A stretch of 64,000 bases of DNA, from assembly GCF_016406105.1 (NCBI RefSeq), contig NZ_CP066308.1, forward strand, positions 3,610,001-3,674,000. The letters run 5' to 3'. The DNA is from Brevibacillus composti (lineage in GTDB: Bacteria > Bacillota > Bacilli > Brevibacillales > Brevibacillaceae). The notes beneath the pieces were generated by a model that was given only the letters and a program-made list of their open reading frames with translations, was not told the DNA's origin and made no database searches. Shown here in pieces: positions 1 through 8,456 of this stretch (the first letter of the stretch is position 1; each line of letters begins with the position of its first letter). Made by a program: the position numbers and the translations under genes.

Positions 1-1086
1 GATGCCATCCAGCTCATAGAGGTAGGCGTAGTGCAAAATTTGCGAAATGACTTTCTCCCGTTTGTCGTAGCTGGACAAAATCGCGCGCGTCCAATCCGGG
101 TTGAAACCGTTGGTCACAAGCCCCCATACCTGGTACCCCCGGCTGTGCGCCCATTGTACATACGCCGCATCCGCCTTGTTCGACAGGGTCCCCTCGGCGT
201 CCGTCAGTTCAAACCAGGTGGGGGAAACGACATTGACGCCCGGCATGCTGCCGATCTCCGCCACGTTCGGATTTTGTTTGACGACATGTTCCCAGGTGAG
301 ATTGATCTTTTTCCCTTCCGGCTTCCAGCGGGCTGGCAGCGATGCGGGCGGCATCTCCAGCACGACCTGGCGGGCTTCCCCCGGCTCCATGGCCTTTTTG
401 GGCAGATAACCGGATACCCCGTCAGCGGTCAATACGCGATACCAGTCCTCCCGCTCTCCCATCACATCGACGACAGCGCCGCCCGTCAATTCCAGCAGAT
501 ACGGGGACTGGTGAGTGGCCTCCTGTCGCAGACGCACCCGCTCTTTCTCCGGCTTCACCTGCGCCTGCTGAATCTCATAGCCGTTTTTCTCGACGCGCAG
601 CACACCGCTTCCCTCGTGGCGCGTAAACGCATAGGGATACAGCTTTTCCAGCGGAGCGAGCGGTATGTAGCGATCCCCGTCCCTAATCGTCACCGGCACC
701 TGCAAATCGACCGGCTTTTTATTCAAATAAGCAGTCAGCTCGCCGCTCTGCATCCTGAGAACCTTGTCCTTGGTCGTGATGATCACCAGCTGGCCCGGTT
801 CCTCCCAGTGGATATGCGGATCGAGATGTTCCTGGATAAATTCGAAGGGAAGCAAAATCTGCTCGCCTTCCAACTGGTAAGAGCGGTCAAAAAGCTCGCC
901 TTCGAAGACAATTGCCTGTTTGTTGCCCTCGTACGGCATGACCTGCTCAAAGGAAGGCATCCATTTTACATACGCATACGCGGCCGCAGCCGCCAGAATC
1001 GTGAGCATCAGGAGAAAGAGCGGAGCCCTGCGCTTTCGTCGTATTCTGCGTCTCGGCCGTCTCTCGAATTCCAATTCCAGACTCAT
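1..1086 (-). CDS. Glycoside hydrolase family 18 protein with SH3-like domain (3' end outside window)
   Basis: The N-terminal 362 residues are present and the frame is still open at base 1. A basic cytoplasmic stretch (residues 1-20) is followed by one membrane segment (about 21-40), a copper-amine-oxidase-like N domain (about 50-165), an SH3-like region (about 170-240, with GAVVDVMGEREDWYRV) and the start of a GH18 barrel (PGVNVVSPTWFEL, AHSRGYQVWGLVTNGF). The visible sequence stops at YELDGI, just where GH18 enzymes carry the catalytic DxxDxE motif, so activity cannot be judged. The ATG at 1086 follows a GGGGGAGG ribosome site. Family knowledge suggests a membrane-anchored peptidoglycan or chitin hydrolase, often linked to spore or wall functions. 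Confidence 0.8.
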   Translation of the reverse strand, partial: MSLELEFERRPRRRIRRKRRAPLFLLMLTILAAAAAYAYVKWMPSFEQVMPYEGNKQAIVFEGELFDRSYQLEGEQILLPFEFIQEHLDPHIHWEEPGQLVIITTKDKVLRMQSGELTAYLNKKPVDLQVPVTIRDGDRYIPLAPLEKLYPYAFTRHEGSGVLRVEKNGYEIQQAQVKPEKERVRLRQEATHQSPYLLELTGGAVVDVMGEREDWYRVLTADGVSGYLPKKAMEPGEARQVVLEMPPASLPARWKPEGKKINLTWEHVVKQNPNVAEIGSMPGVNVVSPTWFELTDAEGTLSNKADAAYVQWAHSRGYQVWGLVTNGFNPDWTRAILSSYDKREKVISQILHYAYLYELDGI

Positions 1087-1296
1087 CTGCCTCCCCCTCT
1101 CTTCTTCCTCTTTTTCCCGGCAAAATGCCCATCTGATGAGCCGTTGTCTATGGCTTCGATGGTACCGTTCGCCTACTCTTTTCACAACCTTCGAGAAAAT
1201 GGAAATCGCCGAAAGGTTCCTTCAAGAATGACGCAGCAGGCGGCAAAAGGTTACATCCGTCGTCATCTTTTGCCGGCTCTTGCAGGACCTGCCGCA

Positions 1297-1352
1297 ACAA
1301 AAAACACCCTCTCTTCAACAAACAGTCCGTTGAAGCAGAAGGTGTTCTTCGC
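1297..1352 (-). terminator. Rho-independent terminator downstream of perR
   Basis: On the minus strand, two stems (AACACC with GGTGTT, and CTTCAAC with GTTGAAG) form a hairpin followed by TTTTTTG. It begins about 10 bases after the perR stop codon. Confidence 0.8.
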
Positions 1353-1364
1353 TGATTTCACCAC

Positions 1365-1799
1365 TCAATGCGTCTTCTTTTGGCAGTCTTCGCATATCCC
1401 GTATACCTCCATCCGGTGTCCGGTTACACGAAATCCAATGCTTTCGGCGGCCGATGCTTCGGCATCGCGGAGATACGGAAAATGGAAGTCGCGAATCGAG
1501 CCGCATTCCGAGCAGATCGCGTGATAGTGGTCTTCCTCCACGTTGGCGTCAAATCGGCTGGAAGCGTCCCCATAAGTAAGCTCGCGCACCAGCCCCGCAT
1601 CTTTAAAGACGCGCAGGTTATTGTAAATCGTAGCTACGCTCATATTGGGGAATTTCCCTTCCAGAGCCTTGTATATCTCATCTGCTGTCGGATGATTCAT
1701 GGTCTCTAACAGATAGGATAAAATGGCATGGCGCTGAGGTGTCATCCGTACTCCGGTATTTTTCAGGATTTCTACAGCTTTTTCCACACGCTGTGACAT
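1365..1799 (-). CDS. perR: Peroxide-responsive repressor PerR (Fur family)
   Basis: This 144-residue protein has a winged helix (RMTPQRHAILSYL, with SVATIYNNLRVF as recognition helix) and a dimerization domain. The regulatory Fe/Mn ligands of PerR are visible: His in PQRHA, Asp in SSRFDA, the two His of DHYH, and Asp in SIRDF. Two CxxC pairs (CSEC and CEDC) form the structural zinc site. The ATG at 1799 is preferred to an upstream in-frame start at 1838 because GAGGTG lies just before it and family members have about 145 residues. PerR represses peroxide-defence genes until its bound iron is oxidised. In Bacillus it sits beside bcp (ygaF) and gsaB, and homologues of both lie in this window. 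Confidence 0.92.
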   Translation of the reverse strand: MSQRVEKAVEILKNTGVRMTPQRHAILSYLLETMNHPTADEIYKALEGKFPNMSVATIYNNLRVFKDAGLVRELTYGDASSRFDANVEEDHYHAICSECGSIRDFHFPYLRDAEASAAESIGFRVTGHRMEVYGICEDCQKKTH

Positions 1800-1860
1800 A
1801 GTGCTGCACCTCACAGTCTTTTGCACGATATCATGCACAAAAATGTTCCTGTCCCTTTGA

Positions 1861-1909
1861 TTAGAATTACTTTAAATAAAGTGTACGTCTAATCTGGGAG
1901 AGCTGTCAA
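1861..1909 (-). promoter_or_regulatory. perR promoter with Per-box-like operator
   Basis: On the minus strand, TTGACA (1904-1909), 18 bases and TACACT (1880-1885) form a sigma-A-type promoter. The 15-mer TTAGAATTACTTTAA at 1861-1875 matches 11 of 14 specified bases of the Per box (TTATAATNATTATAA) and lies just after the -10, near the expected transcription start. This suggests autorepression by PerR, as is known in Bacillus. Confidence 0.65.
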
Positions 1910-2073
1910 TATGCATTCAACGGAAAAAGTTGACATCTTTCCTTTTATCCCTGAAGAAAGGGGAGCCAAGCCGCCTGACACAGGACGGACATCGGCCGGC
2001 GAGCTTTGCCGTACAGTACGGGATGCTCTATGCGATGCCGTTATTTTCGTTGTTCGCAATCAGCGCTGCTGGA

Positions 2074-2859
2074 TCATGCCTTTGCAGCGGATGCCTTGGC
2101 CGCTGGTGCCTTGGCCGCTGGTTCCTTGGCAGCTGCTTTCTCGCCCTTTCCTGCCTTGCCGGACTTCCCGGCTGACGCTGCTTTTCCCTTTTTCTCCGCT
2201 GGCTTCTGGCGGGCTGCCTTTTTCGCTTCGGCCTGCGCATAGCGGCACAAGTCTTGAAGCGGACAGGCTCCGCACTGCGGCGAGCGGGCCGAGCAGAGAC
2301 GCCGTCCGTGCCAGATCAGCCAATGATGGGCATCCGTCCATTTTTCCTTAGGGATGCGCTTCATCAGTTGCCGCTCTACCTCGTCCACATTGTCGCTTTT
2401 GGCCAATCCCAGACGGTTGGCGACGCGAAACACATGGGTATCGACCGCGATGGCCGGCACGCCGAAAGCATTGGACAAGACGACGTTGGCCGTCTTGCGC
2501 CCGACACCGGGAAGCGCCTCCAGTTCGGCATGGGTCTGCGGCACCTCGCCGTTGTACTTTTCGTACAGGATGCGGCAGGTCTCCAGGATGTTCTTGCTTT
2601 TATTCTTATACAAACCCAGCCCTTTTATATGCTCCTCCATCTCTTCTTGCGACAGGTGGAGGTAATCTTCCGGTTTATTGTGGCGCTCAAACAGCGGGGC
2701 GGTAATCTCGTTGACGCGCTTGTCCGTACATTGGGCTGACAAGATCGTGGCGATCAACAATTCAAAAGGCGACCGGTAGTTCAGCTCACAATGCGCATCC
2801 GGGTAGGTCTGCTGCAAGATGTCCAATATTTCATCGACAGGGATTTTACGCTGTGCCAT
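2074..2859 (-). CDS. nth: Endonuclease III with long Lys/Ala-rich C-terminal tail
   Basis: Residues 1-210 are a standard endonuclease III, a DNA glycosylase/AP lyase for oxidised pyrimidines. The helix-hairpin-helix LPGVGRKTANV carries the catalytic Lys, VDTHVFRV carries the catalytic Asp, and CX6CX2CX5C (CSARSPQC..C..C) binds the 4Fe-4S cluster. The usual length is about 210-220 residues, but this one has 261. The extra 50 residues are low complexity, with repeated AAK/AKA and GK units resembling histone H1 or HU tails. The ATG at 2859 follows a GGAGAGGAGG site. The frame stays open to 2074, so the tail is part of the gene and not a fused neighbour. Confidence 0.92.
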   Translation of the reverse strand: MAQRKIPVDEILDILQQTYPDAHCELNYRSPFELLIATILSAQCTDKRVNEITAPLFERHNKPEDYLHLSQEEMEEHIKGLGLYKNKSKNILETCRILYEKYNGEVPQTHAELEALPGVGRKTANVVLSNAFGVPAIAVDTHVFRVANRLGLAKSDNVDEVERQLMKRIPKEKWTDAHHWLIWHGRRLCSARSPQCGACPLQDLCRYAQAEAKKAARQKPAEKKGKAASAGKSGKAGKGEKAAAKEPAAKAPAAKASAAKA

Positions 2860-2988
2860 TCCTTTGTCCTCCTCTCCTTTCTTTCATTATACGCTCCTCG
2901 TCAATCCACGGGGAAAATCCGCAGGAAAATGGAGCGTGCCAAGCGAACTGATGTACAATCAAAATGGAAGCAGGTACCAGGAGGGATA

Positions 2989-3897
2989 ATGATGAGAGTA
3001 TTCCTGACGGGAGCCACCGGATTTGTCGGCAAAGGCATCCTGGAGAGGCTCGTCGCCGAAGGCCATGAAGCCGTCTGTCTGGTTCGACCCGGCTCGGAGG
3101 AGAAATGGCGCCGTCAGCATGGCGCAGCATCCCGCATCGAGGCGGCTACAGGCGATCTCTTTGATCCGGATTCGCTCTACCAGGCGATGGAAGGCTGCGA
3201 AGCGGTCATTCATCTGGTGGGGATCATTCGCGAACAGAAGAAGAAAGGGATCACCTTTCCCCGCATTCATGTAGAAGGGACGAAACATGTCCTCGAAGCA
3301 GCCAAATCCCGGGGGGTGGGGCGCTTTGTCCATATGAGCGCTCTCGGCGCACGGCAAAACGCCACGAGCGCGTATCACCAGAGCAAGTACGAGGCGGAGC
3401 AGCTCGTCCGGCAGTGCGGCATTCCCGCTGTCATCTTCCGTCCCTCTGTGATCTTCGGTCCGGGCGATGAATTCGTGAATATGCTGGCGGATCTGGTCCG
3501 CATGCCGATCACGCCGGTGATTGGAGACGGCTCGTACCTCCTGCAGCCGGTCGCCAGAGATACCGTCGCGGACGTATTTGTAAAAGCCCTGACGCTGGAC
3601 GCCGCTGTCGGGAACATTTTTGAGACGGGAGGACCGGAGCCGATCAGCTACGGCGGCATTCTGGACGCGATCGGGGAAGCGCTGGGCAAAAGAAAAGTGC
3701 GGAAAGCCCATATCCCGCTCGGTTTGATGCGGCCGGTCATCCATGCCATGGAGGGATTCGCCTTCTTTCCCATTACCCGGACCCAACTAATCATGCTGCT
3801 GGAGGGCAATGCTTGCAGCGATACGGAGACGCTGTACCAGACATTTGGGAGTAAAAAAATTCCATTTGACGAAGGGATACGGGCCTACCTCCGCTAA
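2989..3897 (+). CDS. NAD(P)-binding SDR-type protein (complex I NDUFA9-like family)
   Basis: This 302-residue atypical short-chain dehydrogenase has a Rossmann fold starting at the N-terminus (LTGATGFVG, residues 7-14), then VIHLVGIIRE and a YHQSKYEAE segment with the Tyr-x3-Lys pair. The C-terminal part (FETGGPEPISYGGILDAIG) is typical of NDUFA9/YfcH-like epimerase relatives. These are sometimes tied to quinone or respiratory-chain maintenance, but the substrate here is unknown. Two adjacent ATGs (2989 and 2992) follow AGGAGGG. It is divergent from nth and its stop overlaps the end of the convergent GNAT gene by 4 bases. Confidence 0.8.
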   Translation: MMRVFLTGATGFVGKGILERLVAEGHEAVCLVRPGSEEKWRRQHGAASRIEAATGDLFDPDSLYQAMEGCEAVIHLVGIIREQKKKGITFPRIHVEGTKHVLEAAKSRGVGRFVHMSALGARQNATSAYHQSKYEAEQLVRQCGIPAVIFRPSVIFGPGDEFVNMLADLVRMPITPVIGDGSYLLQPVARDTVADVFVKALTLDAAVGNIFETGGPEPISYGGILDAIGEALGKRKVRKAHIPLGLMRPVIHAMEGFAFFPITRTQLIMLLEGNACSDTETLYQTFGSKKIPFDEGIRAYLR

Positions 3898-4415
3898 GCG
3901 CGAAGCTCCAGCACGCCCGCTCCGCCCAAAAAGGCATGGACAAACGGCAGCTGGCCTACCGTCTCGAACCCGTAACTGCTGTAGACACGCTCCACTCTGT
4001 CATTGATGGGACAGACCCAGAGCTGCTCGCCTCCCATGCGGACAAATTCCTGCTGCACGTGATGGAGCAAGTGTCCGATCAGCCCCTGACCACGATAGGC
4101 AGGGAGAGTCGCCACATTTTCCACGCGCACATATTGCCCCGCCCGAAAGAGGCACAAGGAAGACGCAGGCTCTCCCTTCACGCGCAAGAGGTAGTGAACA
4201 AAATCAGGATGGGCGAACTCCATGGCGAAAGCCTTTTCCCGGATCTCCCGGCCGCCGAACTCGGCAATCGATTCGACCTGCATGCACTCCTCAAAGTTCG
4301 CCTCAGTCACCGCTTCGATCTCGATTCCGTCCGCTGGTGTACCGACAGCCCGTCTGCCCGACCACAGCTGCACTGGAAACGGCAGCGACTCCAGGCGGTA
4401 TCCTTTTTCCCTCAA
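3894..4415 (-). CDS. GNAT-family N-acetyltransferase, start uncertain
   Basis: The acetyl-CoA binding motif A is visible (VENVATLPAYRGQGLIGHLL), followed by the motif B region (CPINDRVERVYSSYGFETVG). The N-terminal half resembles GNAT proteins acting on small molecules or peptides. The first standard in-frame start is TTG at 4415, with no good ribosome site. Coding-like sequence (RLYIYEPSDKEALLETLREKG) continues upstream in frame to the TAG that ends the cobalamin adenosyltransferase gene at 4542, with no ATG, GTG or TTG in between. Either an unusual start is used, translation is coupled to the gene upstream, or the original start was lost. The substrate is unknown. Confidence 0.7.
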   Translation of the reverse strand: MREKGYRLESLPFPVQLWSGRRAVGTPADGIEIEAVTEANFEECMQVESIAEFGGREIREKAFAMEFAHPDFVHYLLRVKGEPASSLCLFRAGQYVRVENVATLPAYRGQGLIGHLLHHVQQEFVRMGGEQLWVCPINDRVERVYSSYGFETVGQLPFVHAFLGGAGVLELRA

Positions 4416-4541
4416 CGTCTCCAGCAGCGCCTCCTTGTCCGACGGTTCATAGATATAGAGGCGGGAAAAGCGGTGGCAAGCTGCTCCACCCGGAACAACC
4501 TGCCACCTGCTGACGAGCGACCGGGCACCCCGATCTGTATC

Positions 4542-5090
4542 CTACTCGTGCAAATTCTGGTCCACATGACCCGTCGTGCGGTTCACATGCCTCGCCACGA
4601 CAAACAGATAGTCGGATAATCGATTGAGGTACTTGACCACGGCACCGTTCACTTCCTCCTGCTGCGCCACCATGACGGCCTTGCGCTCCGCTCTGCGGAC
4701 GACGGTGCGGGCGATATGAAACGCAGCGGCTGCCGGATGTCCTCCCGGCAGAATGAAGTTGGCCAGCGGGGGCAGCGTCGCGTCCAGCTTGTCGATCTCC
4801 GCCTCCAGGAAGAGGACGTCCTCCTCCTGAATCGGCCAGCCCACCTGTTTGCCCGCAGGCGTAGCCAGCTCCGCTCCGATGTGGAACAGCTTGGTCTGGA
4901 TGATGTGAAAGACCTGGCGCAGCTCCTTCCACTCCTCCCCTTCCGGCAGCAAAGACAAGGCCAAGCCGATGCTGGAATTGGCTTCATCGCAGGTTCCGTA
5001 CGCCTCGACACGATCAGCAAATTTCGGCACACGTACGCCGAATACCAGCGAGGTCTCCCCTTTGTCGCCTGACTTGGTGTAAATTTTCAT
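4542..5090 (-). CDS. Cob(I)alamin adenosyltransferase, PduO type
   Basis: This 182-residue enzyme transfers adenosine from ATP to cob(I)alamin. The PduO signature is clear: N-terminal TKSGDKGETSL (ATP site), RVEAYGTCDEANSSIG, VRRAERKAV and NRLSDYLFVVARHVN. The ATG at 5090 (MKIYTKSGD) fits the family start; an in-frame ATG at 5147 would add an unrelated 19-residue leader. It is the fourth gene of a minus-strand run after bcp, the M42 peptidase and a methyltransferase. The GNAT reading frame follows it in the same frame beyond its TAG stop. Confidence 0.9.
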   Translation of the reverse strand: MKIYTKSGDKGETSLVFGVRVPKFADRVEAYGTCDEANSSIGLALSLLPEGEEWKELRQVFHIIQTKLFHIGAELATPAGKQVGWPIQEEDVLFLEAEIDKLDATLPPLANFILPGGHPAAAAFHIARTVVRRAERKAVMVAQQEEVNGAVVKYLNRLSDYLFVVARHVNRTTGHVDQNLHE

Positions 5091-5150
5091 GCCCGAACCC
5101 CCATTCTTGTTATTTCCCCGGAAATCGACAGCAGGATTTTTCTCCACTGT

Positions 5151-5912
5151 CTAAATAAGTTCAGCCACAATAATCAATTCGCTGCTGGAAGCGTCGAACG
5201 GCGCTTTGGCGAATGAACCGTAGCGCTGCGTCACCTTAAAACCGTTCAGTCGGAGCAGATGATGCAGCTCCGCCGGAAAAATGTAACGGAGGGTGAATCG
5301 TCCCACCACCTTCTCCAAGACGACCCCTTCCGGAGAGATCCGCTCGTAGGTGCGCGTCACTTCCGACAGCTGCTGAAAATGGTCGTAGCGTGTGTAATCC
5401 CACATGGCCACCTCTTCTCCCGTCTCCAGGCGATAGGTGCTGCGCAGCGACATTCTCTCGCTTTCCTCATACAAATGGCTAATTTTTGGAACAAATACAT
5501 TAAATGCCAGCTTTCCTCCCGGAGCCAGATGCTTGCGGATGCAACTGAGCGCCTTCATCTGTTCCTGTATATGCAGGAGATGGAGAAAAGAGCGAAACGG
5601 GATCATGATCAGGGAGAAACTTTTTTGCAAATCAAACGAGCGCATGTCTCCCTGCACCAGTTTCAGCCGGTCGCTCACTCCCTGCTGCTCGGCTTTTTCC
5701 TGCGCCCGCTTCAGCATCTCGGCCGATAAATCGAGACCGGTCACGGACAGGCCCGCTTGCGCCATCGGAATGCTGATGCGCCCTGTGCCGCATGCCAAAT
5801 CCAGCACCTCGCCGTCCGCCTGGCGCGCCATGTCGAGGTAAAATTCGACGTCTCCCGCCACCCCGCGTTGTGTCAAATCGTAGTAATCCGCCCAGCGGTA
5901 CATATCGCCCAT
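5151..5912 (-). CDS. Class I SAM-dependent methyltransferase
   Basis: This 253-residue protein has motif I VLDLACGTGRISIPMAQAG (about residues 35-53), motif II TGLDLSAEMLKRA, an acidic VQGDMRSFD segment and the post-motif LAPGGKLAFNVF. The C-terminal half has the beta-rich YRLETGEEVAMWDYTRYD region found in small-molecule methyltransferases related to UbiE. The substrate is unknown. The start at 5912 has GGAGAGATAGAGA before it. It lies 12 bases after the M42 peptidase stop, so the two are probably cotranscribed. Confidence 0.8.
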   Translation of the reverse strand: MGDMYRWADYYDLTQRGVAGDVEFYLDMARQADGEVLDLACGTGRISIPMAQAGLSVTGLDLSAEMLKRAQEKAEQQGVSDRLKLVQGDMRSFDLQKSFSLIMIPFRSFLHLLHIQEQMKALSCIRKHLAPGGKLAFNVFVPKISHLYEESERMSLRSTYRLETGEEVAMWDYTRYDHFQQLSEVTRTYERISPEGVVLEKVVGRFTLRYIFPAELHHLLRLNGFKVTQRYGSFAKAPFDASSSELIIVAELI

Positions 5913-5924
5913 TCTCTATCTCTC

Positions 5925-6974
5925 CTATGCTTGCATGACTTCCGACTGGAGGTAAGCCAGCACCAGCTTGCCCGTATTCTCCAGCGCTTCCGTGTGGGTT
6001 CTCTCATGAGAGTGGGAGGCATCTACGCCCGGCCCGATCAAGCCATGCACGATGTCATGGCCGGACTTGAGCGCCGCGCTGGCATCGGAGCCGTAGTAGG
6101 GGTAAATATCCACCTGATAGTGAAGTCCCTGCTCTTCCGCCAGCTGCACCAAATGCTTGCGCAGTCCATAGTGGTACGGACCGGAAGAATCTTTGGCGCA
6201 GATCGACACGCAGAACTCATCGGTCGTCTGTCCGTCCCCGATCGCTCCCATATCGACGGCCAGATACTCGACTACCCGCTCCGGGATATTGGAGTTGCCG
6301 CCGTAGCCGATTTCTTCATTGTTGCTGATCAGAAAATGAGTGGTGTAAGGAAGCGTCAGCCCGGTTTCCCGAATGTGCTTCAGCACCCCGAGCAAGACGG
6401 CGACACTCGCCTTGTCATCGATGTGCCGGGATTTGATAAAGCCGGACTCGGTGACGGTGACGCGGGGGTCAAACGAGACAAAATCGCCGACGCGAATCCC
6501 AAGAGCGAGCACGTCTTCCTTGGTCTTCACCTTCTCGTCGAGGCGGACCTCCATGTTGCTCTCGCTTCGCTCCATTTTCCCCGATTCCCGGTAGACGTGA
6601 ACCGATGCTTTGGTAGACAGGATCGTGCCCGTGTACAGGCGGCCGCTGTCTGTTTCGATCGTGCAGTGCTCCCCTTCGATGGCATTGAAGGTAAAGCCGC
6701 CGATCAGGGTCAGCTTCAGCCGGCCGTTGCCCTTGATCTCCTTCACCATCGCTCCCAGCGTATCCACATGGGCGGTCAGCAGGCGGTGCTTTTGGTCGTC
6801 GGTCCCCGGCACGGTAGCCAGCACGGCCCCTTTATGGGTCACGACATGGGGAACCCCCAGCCGCTCCAGCTCTTGCTGAATCCAGTTCATGACTTTGTAT
6901 GTATTGCCGGTAGGGCTTGGCGTGTTCGCCAGTTGACAAAAGGTTTCTACCATATATGCGGTTGACAGACTCAT
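5925..6974 (-). CDS. M42 family metallopeptidase (glutamyl aminopeptidase/endoglucanase-like)
   Basis: This 349-residue di-zinc aminopeptidase of the FrvX/YsdC group shows its metal and catalytic segments: LTAHVDTLG (His, Asp), HIDDKASVAV (bridging Asp), ISNNEEIGYGG (catalytic Glu pair), LAVDMGAIGDG (Asp) and the C-terminal DASHSHERTH (His). M42 enzymes form large tetrahedral particles that degrade peptides in the cytoplasm. The length is normal. The gene lies 45 bases downstream of bcp on the same strand and 12 bases upstream of the methyltransferase, consistent with an operon. Confidence 0.88.
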   Translation of the reverse strand: MSLSTAYMVETFCQLANTPSPTGNTYKVMNWIQQELERLGVPHVVTHKGAVLATVPGTDDQKHRLLTAHVDTLGAMVKEIKGNGRLKLTLIGGFTFNAIEGEHCTIETDSGRLYTGTILSTKASVHVYRESGKMERSESNMEVRLDEKVKTKEDVLALGIRVGDFVSFDPRVTVTESGFIKSRHIDDKASVAVLLGVLKHIRETGLTLPYTTHFLISNNEEIGYGGNSNIPERVVEYLAVDMGAIGDGQTTDEFCVSICAKDSSGPYHYGLRKHLVQLAEEQGLHYQVDIYPYYGSDASAALKSGHDIVHGLIGPGVDASHSHERTHTEALENTGKLVLAYLQSEVMQA

Positions 6975-7019
6975 GATTCGACACTCCCGATCTTCAGATT
7001 GATTCTCTTCCCGCTCCGC

Positions 7020-7490
7020 TTAGGGCTTCAGCTCTTCGCGGATGAAGGCGAGAACCTCCTGCACATGCCCTTTTACCTTCACCTTGGGCCACACTTTGGC
7101 GATCTTTCCCTCCGGATCAATGACGAATGTGGTTCGCTCAATCCCCATGTACTCCCGTCCGTACATCTTTTTCAGCACCCAGACGCCGTAGGCTTCCGCC
7201 ACCTTGTGATCGGTGTCCGCAAGCAGCGGAAAAGGCAGCTCATGCTTTGCCGTAAATTTGTCATGTGATTTCACATCGTCCGGACTGATCCCCAGCACAA
7301 CCGTATCCAGCTTGGCAAAATCGGGGTGGAAATCGCGAAAATCGCACGCTTCCGTCGTGCATCCCGGTGTCATATCTTTTGGATAAAAATAAAGCACAAC
7401 AGATTTGCCGCGATAATCCCGGAGCGATATCTCCTGCTGATTGCTCGCCTGCAGCGTAAAATCCGGCGCCGCTTGTCCTACTGCGACCAT
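7020..7490 (-). CDS. bcp: Thioredoxin-dependent peroxiredoxin, BCP type
   Basis: This 156-residue thiol peroxidase carries the peroxidatic and resolving cysteines 5 residues apart in TPGCTTEAC, within a thioredoxin fold (VVLYFYPKDMTPG). RTTFVIDPEGKI is the usual strand before the C-terminus. It reduces hydrogen peroxide and organic peroxides with thioredoxin. The homologue ygaF neighbours perR in Bacillus; here several genes separate them but the block is the same. It is the first gene of a minus-strand operon. I saw no clear Per box in front of it. Confidence 0.92.
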   Translation of the reverse strand: MVAVGQAAPDFTLQASNQQEISLRDYRGKSVVLYFYPKDMTPGCTTEACDFRDFHPDFAKLDTVVLGISPDDVKSHDKFTAKHELPFPLLADTDHKVAEAYGVWVLKKMYGREYMGIERTTFVIDPEGKIAKVWPKVKVKGHVQEVLAFIREELKP

Positions 7491-7575
7491 TCCAATCCCT
7501 TCCTTTCAAGATGGCTTGCGCCTCTTTGGTTTTAAGTTTACCACATGCTGACATTGTCTTCATCTTCATCCGGCA

Positions 7576-7604
7576 TTGCGCTTCGGACAAGAAAACGCTA
7601 GAAT
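7576..7604 (+). promoter_or_regulatory. Sigma-A-type promoter for the winged-helix regulator gene
   Basis: TTGCGC (7576-7581), a 17-base spacer and TAGAAT (7599-7604) lie about 60 bases before the ATG at 7664. Confidence 0.5.
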
Positions 7605-7663
7605 TAAGGGATAGTGTTCATAAAGAAAAATAAAATTTGCGAAAGTCAGCTGGATGGTGAAGA

Positions 7664-8290
7664 ATGGCGATGAAAGAATTTTTTGATGTAACCGACCCAG
7701 AAGCCCTTAAATCACTTGCTATACCTGAACGTGTGAAAATTTTGCAATTGTTTGAGGACTTGGAGCCTCGAACAGCTAAGCAAATTGCAACCGAACTGGG
7801 AGAAAACGCCGCCCGTCTTCACTATCATGTGAAAGAACTCGTGCGCGTCGGTTTGCTGCAGCAGGTAGACACACGAGTAAAGGGCTCGATCGTAGAAAAA
7901 TACTACGAGCCTGTGGCTAAAGTGATTCAGGTCAAACTGCGCCTCATGATCGAAGAAAATGCGCAGCAATTGAGCGATATCATGTTCACCCCTTTTCGCA
8001 CGACGGAAAAAGACCTGGTGCGAACCCTCAATCGCTTTGTAGCCAGTGATGTCGATGTACGCAAGGAGTACAAGGATACATTCGCTTACAATTTGACTGA
8101 ATTTTATTTAAACCAGGATGAAAGAAACGAGTTTGTCGAGGAAATTAGCAAACTTCTGAAAAAGTACAAAGGGCACAAAAACGAAGGAGACCGCCGGAAG
8201 TTTAAGTTCTTTGATGTCTTGTTCCCGCTGACGCCCCCCGAACCAACAGGCGACAGCGCTGACGAGGATTTTGAAGACAACGAGGCATGA
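7664..8290 (+). CDS. Winged helix-turn-helix (ArsR-like) transcriptional regulator
   Basis: The protein has 208 residues. The N-terminal 75 form an ArsR-type winged helix: PEALKSLAIPERVKILQLF, then RTAKQIATELGENAARLHYHVKELV as helix-turn-helix, and KGSIVEKYYEPVAK as wing. The remainder is helical (FVASDVDVRKEYKDTFAYNL) with an acidic C-terminus and resembles HTH_20-type regulators whose second half may bind a ligand or mediate dimerization. No metal-binding cysteines are present. The ATG at 7664 is chosen although the upstream site (GATGGTGAAGA) is weak; ATG at 7670 is an alternative. The gene stands alone between promoter and terminator, and its targets are unknown. Confidence 0.75.
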   Translation: MAMKEFFDVTDPEALKSLAIPERVKILQLFEDLEPRTAKQIATELGENAARLHYHVKELVRVGLLQQVDTRVKGSIVEKYYEPVAKVIQVKLRLMIEENAQQLSDIMFTPFRTTEKDLVRTLNRFVASDVDVRKEYKDTFAYNLTEFYLNQDERNEFVEEISKLLKKYKGHKNEGDRRKFKFFDVLFPLTPPEPTGDSADEDFEDNEA

Positions 8291-8328
8291 AAGAGCTCCT
8301 CTTCGGAAATGAGTAAGTGACCCGCGCG

Positions 8329-8375
8329 AAAAAGCCATCCCGATTGCAGACCTCTGCTCTCGACATGGCTTTTTT
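8329..8375. terminator. Bidirectional Rho-independent terminator
   Basis: AAAAAGCCAT pairs with ATGGCTTTTTT around a 26-base loop, giving U-tracts on both strands between the convergent regulator gene and proS. Confidence 0.8.
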
Positions 8376-8456
8376 CTGTTTGCCAGCCCTTCGCAGCCAA
8401 TGACCGGCTTGGGCGGGGCCTACCCGCGCGTTGGCGAGCAGCCCGCCGATCGTCGA

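Noticed and set aside
31-1524. 497-codon plus-strand frame
   Set aside because: It is the antisense shadow of the GH18 gene and perR, with no ribosome site and shadow-like Arg/His/Pro-rich composition.
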